Assembly (NCBI GenBank): GCA_020744425.1
Contig: JAGMUV010000028.1
Span: 186,001 to 250,000, forward strand
Length of the DNA stretch: 64,000 nt
Direction: 5' to 3'
DNA from: Dactylonectria macrodidyma
Lineage: Eukaryota; Ascomycota; Sordariomycetes; Hypocreales; Nectriaceae
Shown here: one piece after another, positions 39,807 through 50,875 of the stretch
Layout of the letters: every line of letters begins with the position of its first letter
How positions within the stretch are numbered: position 1 is the stretch's first letter
The notes under the pieces: generated by a model
What the model was told of the DNA's origin: nothing
Databases searched by the model: none
Seen by the model: the letters and a program-made list of their open reading frames with translations, nothing else
Program-made: the position numbers and the translations under genes

Positions 39807-42800
39807 CTAATTAGGTAGATCATCATAGTTAAACTCCAGGTCCTGCGCGTGCCGCAGCAGCGTGCCCATAACAGCGAGGAACTGGATGACGTCGTCATCG
39901 TTGTTGTCGCGCCAGTCGTTGCGCGCGTTCGTGACCCAGCCACGGACCCATTCCTGCGTGTAGCGTACCGTCGCCTGTAGCTGGTCGCGGAAGAACTCGT
40001 CCCACGCGGAGACGACATAGTCGGTGATACCCGTGCGCTGGTAGTGGAAGTCCTGCAGCAGCCGCAGCTCGTCCCGGATGTCGAAGTTGATGGCCAGTAT
40101 GCGGTTCCAGACGACCGGGTCGCGCATGTAGTTGATGGCGACGATGGCCTAGCGATTGTATGTATGAGCAAAATGTTTTGGTTGTTCGCATGGTAATCGT
40201 TAAGGACACTATGGGGTGATGGGAGATGTGTGTGTATGGATGCTACTCATTAAGGGAAACTCACGTTGCGGATCCTGCTGGTAAATTCGCCGTTGCGGAA
40301 GTCGCGCAGGCTCTGCGACATGGCGGCCGGTGTCATCCAAGAATTAAGCCAGTTGGCGGTGTTATCCTGTCTCCAAAGCTATTTTTGGTACAGAATCAGT
40401 CTCAAACAGCCTTGCTTGTATCGTATGGGATTTCCGAGGCAGGGACGCGATGTATTACTTACAGCCGTCTTGACGAGGTTCAGACCGCCTTGGGTGAACA
40501 CCGCATGCTGCGTGTTGGCCCTGCTCCCCAAGGTATTGAACAGTCTCCGGAGCGGTTGCAGCAGGTTGACGCCGCCGAGGGCCAGGGGCGGGTTAGGCAT
40601 CTGGCTCTGGAGCGAGTCTGTCAGGGTTAGGCTGGACGCGGTCGTTCTCATCCGGGCCCCGGAGGGCAGGGTGCCATGGGAGTAGTGGGTGAAGAACCGG
40701 GCCAGAGTGTTCTGTTCTATTTCGTGTTCATCTATCTCATAGTCAGTCCCTGTTGCACAGAGGGCGGCGCGAGAAGAAGTTGGGAGCGATGACTTACAGT
40801 GGAGACCTGGCTCGCCCTTTGTCCACGTCGAGATCTCCGGAATGACTTCGAAGCACCGGTCTCGAGGGTACAGATATACATTGTTCCAGACGGGGTGGTT
40901 GGCATACCAGTAGCTGTTTGTGGCAGGGTAGTACTACAAGACAGAGATGCGTCAGTTTCAGCCTGCAATCTTTATCAGGAAGCATGCGCCATTGGCAGGG
41001 GAAGTAACACAGATTCACTCACCTCTTCACTCTCAACTTCGATCACTGTGCCGTCACGCAGCCTGATATAGTGCGGGCGTCGTTCACCAGGAGCGGCCCT
41101 GGGGGAGAGCATACCCTCCTCCTCCTCCTCCTCCTCCTCCTCCTCCCTGCGGCTCATCTCATCTCCCCGTTTACTGCTCGACGAACTGCCATAGGTGTCA
41201 TCCGGCACGCTATCCTCGGACTCGCACCAGTCGCCACCACTGGGGCAGCAAGCGTTGGTGTCACACTCGCAGTCGTCGGTCGTGCTGCCACCAACCCAGT
41301 CGTTGAAGTCGCCCATGTGGCATGTGATGAGATACGCCAGCTGGTCGTAGCCGTACTGCACTACTGCGTTCGTGTCCTTGATCCAGGACTTGAGTTTGGA
41401 CCACACGAGGTTCGCGTACTTGCCGGGCACCAGGGCGTCCCAGATCTCGATCTGTCGTGTGCTCGCCCGGGCCAGGATCAGCGCGTAGACCAGGGTCTTG
41501 ATCTCGTCCTGCTCGAAGCTGCCGAAGCTGCTCTGGCGCCTCTCGAGGGACGCGGCCAGCTCCTGGTGGGCCGAGTAGTCGACACTGGGGCCGGCACGTC
41601 GGTGCTGAGAGTGAGAGTGAGAGTGAGTCGGTAGGTCTCTCATGTGCCTCCGCAGGTGCGACGCCATCCTCTTGGCTGTCTTGGAATCCAGGGGAGGCAA
41701 GATGGGCTCCGACGAGTTGACATCCCTAGCAGACAGAGAAGAAGTCCACGTCCAGCCACCACCGTCCTCGGAGCAAACGGGATTATCCAGGAACGACTCG
41801 AGGGCATCGCGGAGAATCTCGTTCTGCGAAGTGTCTCGCTTCTCGACGGATTGATGCTTGGGGATGCAGCACTTGGCCCTGGCGCCGCGGGCGCACATGA
41901 AGTCGCCGTCCTTGTTCCAGTATGCGTCCATGGCAACACGCACGCGATCGCTCGGGCACCCACTACGACAGTATTTGTCGTCGTCCTTGCCGGGGCCGAG
42001 GTTGTCGTACCACTGGCAATCGTCCCACTTCTTGTTGTCCTCCTGCTCGCAGCACAGCTTGCGCTCCTGGATCTTGACAGTGCCGTCTCCGTAAGGGTGG
42101 TTCCAGATCTCGACGTTGCAGACGGCGTTGCCGCTGCCGCTGGGGGATCGAACAACCTCGTCCTGGCCGCTGCTGCAGGATCCAGACATGCACATGGGCG
42201 CCTCGGTCCAGCCGCACTGGTCGTGGAGCTCCATACTGGTCTTGCCCGTGGTGCAGCACGCGGCCTGGTACTTGCTGTTGTTGCAGTGCGTCTTGAGAGA
42301 GCCGACCTCGACGGTGCCGTCTGGACATGTCGGGTCGCATTTGCCGTTGTTGTGCTGATACCAGCCGCAGGTCGGAGGGTCCTCAGACGGGCAGCACAGC
42401 TCGTGCACTCCCTCGGAGCAGTGAGATCCGTCGACCATGTACTCGTCATCGCGAGCCTCCTTGTCTTTGCGCATCATGCGGACCCAGCCAGAGGGACACG
42501 ACTCGCCGCAGTTGGTCCACTTGCACTGCGGATGCTTCGTGGTAAGAGTGAGCATGTCCTCGTCGCCTTCCGTCTCGAAGAACATGGCTGGGAGCGATGT
42601 GAACTTGCGAGCCGCCGCCTTGCCCATGGCCCTGGAGTAGGTGCCGTCCGAGACATCCTGGGAGACGGCCCAGACCATGATGCCGCTCAAGCATTGTTCG
42701 CGGGCGAAGTCGGCTTTCATCTGGAAGGTGTCTTCGTCGTCGTAGGCAACCCACTGGTTAGAGTCGAACGTCAGAATCTTGACCGCGGCCTCTTCGTTGA

Positions 42801-44333
42801 GGACAGGCTTGCTGCCCGTCCTCTCCATGACGTCCACGATCTCGGACTGGATCATGACGCTGACTTCGTTGCTGCAGCGCTGGCGAGGAGCACCGGACTC
42901 GTACGTGCAACCTGGGGCGAGACAGTCGGCGCTGGTGGCCGTGAAGGCACGGCCGTAGAAGCCGGTGCCCAGCACGACCTTGTCAGGGTCAATGTTGTTT
43001 CTCCAGAGAAGGTCCATGGCCTGCTCGATCTCCGTGAGGTTAGTGTGTGCGTTAAGATACGGGCCGACCCATTGGTTGCCTTTGTCCCAGGTTCCGTGGA
43101 GATCGTAGCTCATACTGAAATAGTTATTAGTCATAGTATTCAAATTGCCTGAAGATATATGTATATATATATACATCGGCATTGGATAGTAGGAGGGTTC
43201 ATACATGTTGAAGAAATCGACGTGCTTCTCAAGGTTGACAATGTCAAAGTGCTTCAGGTACCCTATTCGGATCGGGTATCAGTAAGGCCACGCCCAATGG
43301 TCGACGAACATGGTCGAAAACACTTACACATGGATGCCGGAAGCGTCAAGCTCACTTGATCCCTGCCGGAAGACTTGAGGGCCTTCTTGAGGTTGGCGAT
43401 GAACTTGGGGAAGTTCTCAAAGTCCTCGTCACGGCCGCTCCGGTCCTCGGCTCCGGGGTATTCCCAGTCGAGGTCGACGCCATCAAAGTCGTACGTGGAC
43501 ATCATGCTTACGAGCGACTTGATGAAGGCCTTCTGGGCCGAGTCGGAACGCGCAATGTCGGAGAAGGTGGTGGCCGTTGGGCCGGGGTCGTTGAAGGCCC
43601 AGCCGCCGATGGCAATCAGGACCTTCAGGTCCGGATCGCGCTCCTTGAGGGACGTCAGACGGCGGTACAGCGAGGTGTCCGCGGAAGAGGCCGGGCGGAC
43701 TTCGAAGGTGTCAGGGTCGATGGTGGCAAAGGCGAAGTTTAGGTGCGTGTAGACGCCGGTTGGGATTTGCTCCGGCAGGAAGGCGTTGCAGGGACGGCGG
43801 GCAGCCCAGCCCTCATAGTAGCCGACGACACGTTCAAGCGTGTGGCTGTCGCACTGGGGCCTGTCGACTTTCTTGTCGCCGCAGAACCTTGGAAATGTCA
43901 GTTACATCTCTCTGTCTATACGAGGTAGGATTATATATCTCGAGAGAAAGGGGGATAAACATGCTCTTCAGTCCAGCCACAGAAGCCATATTTCGAACAG
44001 CAGACGTTCAGGGGGCACTTGGAGTTCTCGACAAAGTCGGAGCCAAAGCCGCCGGGGTCGCACTCGGCGAGTCTGTCACAGTTGTTGACGCAGACATCCT
44101 CGTGGCAGTCTTGCAGAGCGCGCCAGTGTTAGTTATTTCCAAGCAGCTTCCGAGGCATACAGAAACGCACAATCTTTGCCATAGCCGCAAAAGCCAAACT
44201 TGGAGCAGCAGCCGGCTTTGCAGGGGGTAGAAGCGCTGCACTCTGTGTCCTGCGCGAGGACAAAGCCGGCGAGCAGGAAAAAAGAGAGGGCAAGTAGGCC
44301 GAGGCGGCCGAGCGCACTTGCGAGAGCTTTCAT
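39807..44333 (-). CDS. Secreted killer-toxin-like chitinase, CBM18-GH18 (subgroup C type)
   Basis: Nine exons: 44333-44171, 44109-43965, 43887-43328, 43262-43205, 43114-41023, 40933-40798, 40731-40463, 40366-40265, 40148-39807; about 1,288 residues. Signal peptide MKALASALGRLGLLALSFF... precedes two Cys-rich chitin-binding modules (AGCCSKFGFCGYGKDYC, NVCCSKYGFCGWTEEFC). The GH18 barrel has LIAIGGWAFND, catalytic FDGVDLDWEYPG and MSYDLHGTWD. After it come several Cys-rich repeats (CGWYQHNNGKC, CCTTGKTSMEL, CQWYDNLGPG), a long helical tail and an acidic run of about ten Glu. This layout fits subgroup C fungal chitinases, which resemble the yeast killer toxin chitinase subunit and are linked to mycoparasitism and wall remodelling. 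No LysM is seen here. Intron 2 uses a GC donor (GCATGT), the only choice that keeps TEEFCG in frame. It is transcribed divergently from the GH55-LysM gene. Confidence 0.88.
41112..41145 (-). repeat. Trinucleotide repeat coding for poly-Glu
   Basis: About ten CTC units on the plus strand read as GAG/GAA and give an acidic run inside the chitinase tail. Such tracts often vary in length between strains. Confidence 0.75.
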
Positions 44334-45634
44334 GGCGCGAGACGTTGGGAAACCAAGAGAGTGACGAAGTTAGAGAGGCAGAGGGGGACACGCCTACCTG
44401 GCCATTGCGAGAAGAAGGAGACGGGGTAAAGAGGCCATGCGCCTACGTACTACTAAGTATTATCATTTCTTGCACTCCGTCCCATCATCTTGCGCCTTGC
44501 CGTCCTGGCCGGGGCAGCAGCTAAGGCGAGTTGGAGAAGCCACGTTACGGGCGGCCGGGGTGAGGCCATGGTGGACACCCACCCTGGTGGTAGACACCCT
44601 GCTCGTCCGGTCTCGCATATCGCTCAGATTGAATGTGACGCAAACGCCGATTCTAGGAAACACTGCCGTAGACGTTGTCGGTAATTAATATGCAGTCAGA
44701 TCATCCGGGAGGTGAGGCATCCACAATTCCACATCGCAGGCCCCCTGCCATTCTTCGGTGGTTCGGTGAAAGGATAAGCTTTTGCTACCCTGGTCGGACC
44801 GCCCTGCATAAGCTTAAGCCTTAAGGAAGTCGGCCCGGCACTCCACAAAAGGGCTCTTATTATAAACATCACATTAGGTACCTGAGATAGCGTACCGCAC
44901 ATTCGATGAGGCTAATGGTGTTAATCGAGACTATATGCCCCCAATTTAACACGCTCCTTCAGCGAAGGCCTATAGGGGTCTAGCTGGGCGGAGACCCCGG
45001 CAAAGAGTAACTAACCTGGGGTCGCAGAGTGGTGAAAAAAAGGAATTGAATCCGCGACCTTCATAATTGAGCGCTGAGCGAATATATGACTGTTAATGCT
45101 AAATTGGAGGTCATTCCAACAGATGCTACTCTGTAAGTTAATACTAACCAGGGACGTTCTTCTGCAGTGCGGGACTACAACTAGATCCTTTACTGGGGCA
45201 CAGCCAGCCATTAACTACCCTATCACGTCGCATTCAGCAGCGCCAAGATCTAATCTCCGGAAATCCTCTACAACCTACTACACATACATCGTAATAGATA
45301 GGGAGACTAGCGAAAAAAAAGGGAAGAGAAAACGGAGATCTTTCCGACACTGCATACTGCGGTAATTCGACGCCCTGCAGTTGCCGTCTTTCACCAGGTA
45401 CGTTACGTTACATCCCAAGAGTTATGTGCCTCGAACGACTGCAGTGTTGGTCGGACATGCCTCGGTCTCCTCCAGGGCATATCGTCAACCGGGCCATGGT
45501 GACGGCCAACGACGACCCGCTTCGTCTGGTCTTATACTCGCTCTTCACGTCGCCTCGCCTCGCCTCGACAAGTCCCGCGTCCAGGCCCAACAGCCTTTCA
45601 CTCCTTTCACTCCTTCTACTCTCCATCTGCCGCC
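44334..45634. promoter_or_regulatory. Shared intergenic region of the divergent chitinase and GH55 genes
   Basis: Both start codons face outward from this 1.3-kb region, so it must contain two promoters. The side nearest the GH55 gene is CT-rich (CACTCCTTTCACTCC near 45598-45612). No confident coding sequence is visible in it. Co-regulation is an inference from the arrangement. Confidence 0.55.
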
Positions 45635-48600
45635 ATGCGTCTTCTTGCCTCGTCTCGGGCGCCTTGCAGCCTCCTCACCTCCTCCCTCCTTCTCGTCTTT
45701 CTCTTCCACGCCGCGGCCGCCCTCGCCGCAACCACGGCCACGCCGGCCGGCCCCAGCACCACCAGCAACGCAAACACCACCAACTCTGACGCACAAGCGC
45801 TCGTCGACAAGGCGCTCAAGGTCCTCGCCGTGGTCAACAAGGACCGCGTCGAGAACCCCGTCTTCAACGAGAACACGCGCGAGGACCCGGACGAGGAGTA
45901 CAAGCCGGCCCCGCCGCTTGACTACGACGCCGATCCCGAGTCTATCGCCGCCGCGTCCGCCCGCGTGCGACGGAGCGAGAACTCCACCACCCTCGGCAGC
46001 TATCGCATCCCCGAGGAGCTCGCCGAGGCGGCTGCTGCCGTCGCCGAGTCCACTCCGCAGGTCCCCGAGGGCGACCACGAAGAGGTCGCCGCTCGCGTCC
46101 GCAGGAAGTACACGCCAGGCTTCCTCAACGACACCAACGTTGCCGACGAGCTGCAGGCTCCCGAGGGCCGCCTGTCCGTTTTCGCCGGCGACGGCTCCAA
46201 CGAGAAGCGCGCCTCGGGCTACTGGCTGATCGACGACCAGCAGTTCCCCGGCCAGAGCCCCTTCTCGACGTCGGGATACCAGGTCTGGCGCAACGTCAAG
46301 GACTTTGGTGCCAAGGGCGATGGCACGACGGATGACACGGCAGCCATTAACAAGGCCGTCTCGGATGGCGCTCGCTGTGGAGAGGAGTGCAAGACGAGCA
46401 CCATTGCCCCCGCCGTCGTCTACTTCCCTCCAGGCACCTATCTCGTCAGTGGATCCATCATCCAATACTACAACACCCAGTTCCTTGGTGATGTAAGTCT
46501 CCCCTTTCCCTTCCAATCAACTTATCCCCTCCCCCCCGATATCGACCTTGGAGTGGCCTCCTTTTTTTGCTGACTGACCTCACCGTTTCAGCCCATCAAC
46601 GTCCCCACCATCCTGGCCGCGTCCAGCTTCGTCGGCCTGGGCGTCTTCACTTCCAACAAGTACATCGCGGACAACGTGGGCTGGTACCTCAACACAGCCA
46701 ACTTCCTCCGCAGCATCAAGAACTTCAAGATGGACATCCGCCTCACCGACCCCTACGCCTACGTGTGCGCCATCCACTGGCAGGTCGCGCAGGCGTCGTC
46801 GCTCGAGAACATCGAGTTCTACATGCAGTACAACTCGGACGTGCCGCACAGCACCCAGCAGGGCATCTACATGGAGAACGGGTCTGGCGGCTTCCTGGCC
46901 GACCTGACCTTTGTCGGCGGCAACTTCGGCGCCTACTTTGGCAACCAGCAGTTCACCACCAGCCACCTCATCTTCGTCGGCTCCAAGACAGCCCTTCAGG
47001 TGCACTGGGACTGGGCCTGGACCATGCAGGACTTCGTCGTCGAGGGCTGCGAGAACGGCCTCGTCATCACCGGCGGCGCCGGTGGGGCCCACAGCACGGG
47101 GCAGGGCGTGGGCTCGCTCATCCTGATGGACACCATCATCGCCAACACGCCGAACGGCATCGTCACCTCGCTACACGCCGAGAACTCGACCTCGTTCCTG
47201 CTGCAGAACGTCGGCTTCTTCAACGTCGAGACGGCCGTCTCCGACAGCTTCGCTCAGAAGACGCTGCTCGTCGGCGGCGACGAGGTCTACGTCGACAGCT
47301 GGGGGTTCGGCCGCATCACCAGCAAGGACGGCGCCAGCACCTTCGTCAACGGCGTCGCGATCCCCGCCATGAACCGCACCGAGGAGCTGACGGGCGTCCA
47401 GAACGACAAGATGAAGCCCAACCTCTTCACGCGCCGCAGGCCAAAGTACTACGACGTCGCCGCGGGCAAGGTCATGAACGTCCGCGCTCTCGGCGCAAAG
47501 GGCGACGGCGAGACCGACGACACGGCCGTCCTCAACTCCATCCTGTCCGGCGCCGCCAACACGTCGTCCGTCGTCTACTTCCCCTTCGGCGTGTACGTTG
47601 TCAAGGACACGCTGCGCGTGCCCATGGGCTCCCGCATCATCGGCCAGGTCTGGTCGCAGATCATGGGCACCGGGGCCAACTTTGAGGATGAGTCCCAGCC
47701 GCGCCCTGTCGTTCAGGTCGGCCGGCCTAACGATCCACCCGGCATCATCGAGATCCAGGACATGATGTTCACCGTCTCCGGTCCGACGGCCGGCGCGGTG
47801 CTGATGGAGTGGAACGCCCGAGAGTCCAGCAAGGGCTCGGTGGGAATGTGGGGTGAGTTAATTTGCTTTAATTAATACTTGATATTGAGGTCATCGTTAT
47901 CGTTCTCCTTTTGTCCATGACCCCGCGCGGGACAACTGACTTGAGAGTATATATATAGATTCACACTTCCGCGTAGGAGGCGCCATCGGATCCAATCTGC
48001 AACAGGAGACGTGCGCAAAGAAGAGCGGCGCTGTCAACCCCGACTGCATGGCAGGCTCGATGCTCCTGCACCTCAAACCCGAGTCGACGGCGTACCTGGA
48101 GAACGTCTGGGCCTGGGTGGCCGACCACGACCTCGACAAGTCGGACCGCCCCCAGATCGACATCTACGTCGGCAGAGGCATGCTGATCCAGAGCAAGAAG
48201 GCCTGGCTCTGGGGGACCTCGTCGGAGCACTGCGCGCTCTACCAGTACCAGGTGTCGGACGCGACCAACATCGTCATGGGCATGATCCAGACCGAGTCGC
48301 CCTACTACCAGCCCGTCCCCGTGGCGCCCAAGCCCTTCCGCACGGGTATCTTCCCCGACGATCCCACCTTCAGCGATTGCAAGGCCGATGATGCGCGCTG
48401 CTACTCGTCGTGGGCGCTGCGGGTCGTCGACTCGACGGCCGTGTATGTCCTGGGCGCCGGCTTATACTCGTGGTTCAGCGACTACAGCCAGACCTGCCTC
48501 GACACCAACGACTGCCAGCGGCGCGGCGTCGAGATCCAGCAGAGCTCAGACCTGTGGATCTACAACCTCTGCACAAAGGCCATCATGGAGATGGTGACCC

Positions 48601-50006
48601 CGACGGGCGGCATCGCCACCGTCGCCGAGGACAACATGAACGGCTTCCTGTCGTCCGTCCTGGCCTGGCTCGAGGGCTCCGAGGAGACCTCGGGCCGGCG
48701 CGTCTTCCCCGGATTCCCCGTCTACACGCTCGAGGGGTTGCGCAACCAGGTGCTGCCGGACCCGTGCAAGACGGCCCTCACGGCCAAGGTCCTCTGCGAC
48801 TACTGGGTGCAGTCCTTCGCCGAGCCGGCCTACTACGGCAGCCTGGGCAACGCCAGCTTGACCGACTCGGTGTGCGACGAGGGCTGCGGCGAGTCGCTGC
48901 GCAGCTGGTTCGGCAACGTCAACACCAACTGCGATGGCTACACTGTCGCCGGGGACATTCCCACTCTGTACGGAGGGCGGATGTGGGCTGGCTACAACGG
49001 GACGTGTCTCACGGATCCCGAGACCGGCAAGTACTGTAATGGTATGATTTTTTTTTGCTGCTCGGGCCCATCCTTGATATAACGATAACACCGAGACTGA
49101 CAAGAAATAAACACAGACATCATCGCCGAATTCACCGCCGTCGGCTCCATCAACGACATGCCCGAGGACGAGATGTGCTCCGACTGCTATGTCAACCGCC
49201 TCGCCATGATGCAGGCTTCCTCCTACTCGGTGTACGACAAGAACTACAAGACCGACCTGGAGCTCGTGTACGAGACGTGCGGCCAGACGGGCAACACGAC
49301 CATCCCGCCGCCCGTCACCTCCACGCCCGAGCAGTCCACCATGTGCGTCTCGGACAAGTGGCACACGGTGGGATCCACGAACGAGACATGCGAGGACGTC
49401 GGCTTCCTCAACAACGTCTCGACGGTGGCGCTGTACACGGCCAACCCAGACATCTTCGACTGCGGCAGCATCCCCTCGGGCACCGAGCTCTGCCTACCCC
49501 TGTCCTGCGGCAAGCTCATCTCCTACACCGACAACGACACGTGCGCGGGGCTCGAGGCCGCCCACGACCTGACGTCGGGCGACATCCGGCGCTTCAACCC
49601 GTGGGTGTACTTCGACTGCAGCAACCTGGCCGGCGCGTCCGGCTTCTTCGGCAACATCCTGTGCGCCGCGCCCCAGAACGGGCTGTACACGGCCAAGGGG
49701 CCCGGCAGCAGCGGCGACAACACCACGCCCGGAGGAGGCTCCGGCTACACCTTCACTCCCGTCGAGGCGCCCGCCAACTCGACCGTGGCCGACGGGACCA
49801 CGACCAAGTGCGGCAAGTGGCACGTGGTTCAGGAGGGCGACTCGTGCGTCAGCATCTGCCTCTCGTCCGAGATCGACATTGCGCTGCTCCTCGAGGTGAA
49901 CCCCTCGCTCGGCACCGAATACATCCAGTGCACGCCAGGTTTGGTACAGGGGAACGCGTACTGCACAGGGCCCAACTATGACTGGGACGTAATAGACGAG
50001 CTGTAG
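45635..50006 (+). CDS. Secreted GH55 glucan 1,3-beta-glucosidase with C-terminal LysM modules
   Basis: Four exons (45635-46492, 46592-47852, 47959-49041, 49117-50006), about 1,363 residues. A signal peptide (MRLLASSRAPCSLLTSSLLL...) and a linker with dibasic sites (RVRRS, RVRRK) precede the catalytic part. GH55 consists of two beta-helix halves, each opening with the pectate-lyase-like motif (VKDFGAKGDGTTDDTAAI near residue 228; ALGAKGDGETDDTAVL near 583). From about residue 1,140 come three LysM-like modules: KWHTVGSTNETCEDVG, GKLISYTDNDTCAGLEAAH and KWHVVQEGDSCVSICLSS...LEVNPSLG. GH55 enzymes degrade beta-1,3-glucan, usually at 750-950 residues without LysM; this one is a fusion with chitin-binding modules. 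Its neighbour is a CBM18 chitinase. All exon phases join cleanly. Confidence 0.9.
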
Positions 50007-50080
50007 AGATAACTTAGATAGAATACGTGATTGGTAGGGGGCTGTGTGTTGTGGACAAAGTGTGTATAGAAAGCATATAA

Positions 50081-50875
50081 TCATCCGGAACGAGCTGCCC
50101 TCATCTCCTCGAACCAGTGCATAGGGTCGCCCCATAGGTTTTGGACTCCGTCCTCTGCATCTATCCAACCCAGCTCCTCGAGCATGGCGTCAGGATCAAA
50201 GGGGAGGAACCACATGGGCCACAGGTAGTCCGTGATGCCCACCCGCAGCCACCACCTGCCGCCGCCTCCCTGCTCTTCCGACTTCATTCTATTCGAGATG
50301 ACCTTGACCCAGCCCTCGCCCTCGTCTTCATCAGTAGCACCATAGTTGGGTGGGGCGCGGGGATCCTCCGGAAGCGCGAGGATGTTCTCTAGGCTCTCCT
50401 CATCGAGCATCAAGCAGAAGAGAAACCTGGCATTCGGCTTGGGGCGACTGCTGGTTATGGGACGGCGATGTTGCCTAATCCAGGCATCGAACCGCTCCCC
50501 GACCTCGCTCTCACTCGCGTTTGCAAGGGTCTGCTCGTCCTGCACCACCTCACAGTAGTAGCGGCTCCAGAGCTCCTCATTCGGGCGGGTGTCGAACGCG
50601 CCCGCACCCACCCGCGGAAGGTTGTTCTCGTTCTTAGTGAAGAGCTTTGCGTAGACGGCCAGGCGCTCGACGGCCTTTGCGATAGCCTCGTCGGAGCCCG
50701 GCGTGTAGACGGTGCGGAAGATGGTGTAGCCCCAGGAGTAAGGGTAGTCGTGGCTGCCGTCGTGGTGCGAGAGGTGCAGCAGCGCTGAGCGTGGCATGCG
50801 GCGGGGCTCATCGTCCCCAGCGAAGCGAGGCTGTGGGTAGGCGATTGCTATGTCGATTGGCGGGAAGTTAGCCAT
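50081..50875 (-). CDS. Uncharacterised protein convergent with the GH55 gene
   Basis: A 264-residue single-exon frame with good codon content (start MANFPPIDIAIAYPQPRF). No signal peptide, membrane segment or known motif is recognised. Features are a Trp-rich C-terminal half (GGRWWLRVGITDYLWPMWFLPF, WFEEMR) and acidic linkers (DEDEGEGW). Its 3' end is only 75 bp from the GH55 stop codon. It could be a cytosolic protein; I do not assign a function. The frame looks real because it is long, GC-rich like its neighbours and free of repeats. Confidence 0.72.
   Translation of the reverse strand: MANFPPIDIAIAYPQPRFAGDDEPRRMPRSALLHLSHHDGSHDYPYSWGYTIFRTVYTPGSDEAIAKAVERLAVYAKLFTKNENNLPRVGAGAFDTRPNEELWSRYYCEVVQDEQTLANASESEVGERFDAWIRQHRRPITSSRPKPNARFLFCLMLDEESLENILALPEDPRAPPNYGATDEDEGEGWVKVISNRMKSEEQGGGGRWWLRVGITDYLWPMWFLPFDPDAMLEELGWIDAEDGVQNLWGDPMHWFEEMRAARSG

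Noticed and set aside
41644..43152. Long plus-strand open frame (502 codons) opposite the chitinase
   Set aside because: It is the antisense of GC-rich chitinase exon 5, is rich in Ala/Val/Arg/Leu without motifs, and crosses chitinase splice sites. A shadow frame.
45545..46516. Minus-strand open frame (323 codons) opposite the GH55 gene
   Set aside because: Antisense of the signal and linker region of the GH55 gene, made open by GC-rich codon use. The GH55 frame has a signal peptide and domain motifs; this one has none.
46567..47685. Plus-strand frame (372 codons) rich in Arg/His/Pro within the GH55 gene
   Set aside because: Out-of-frame reading of GH55 exon 2, with compositional bias typical of a shadow.
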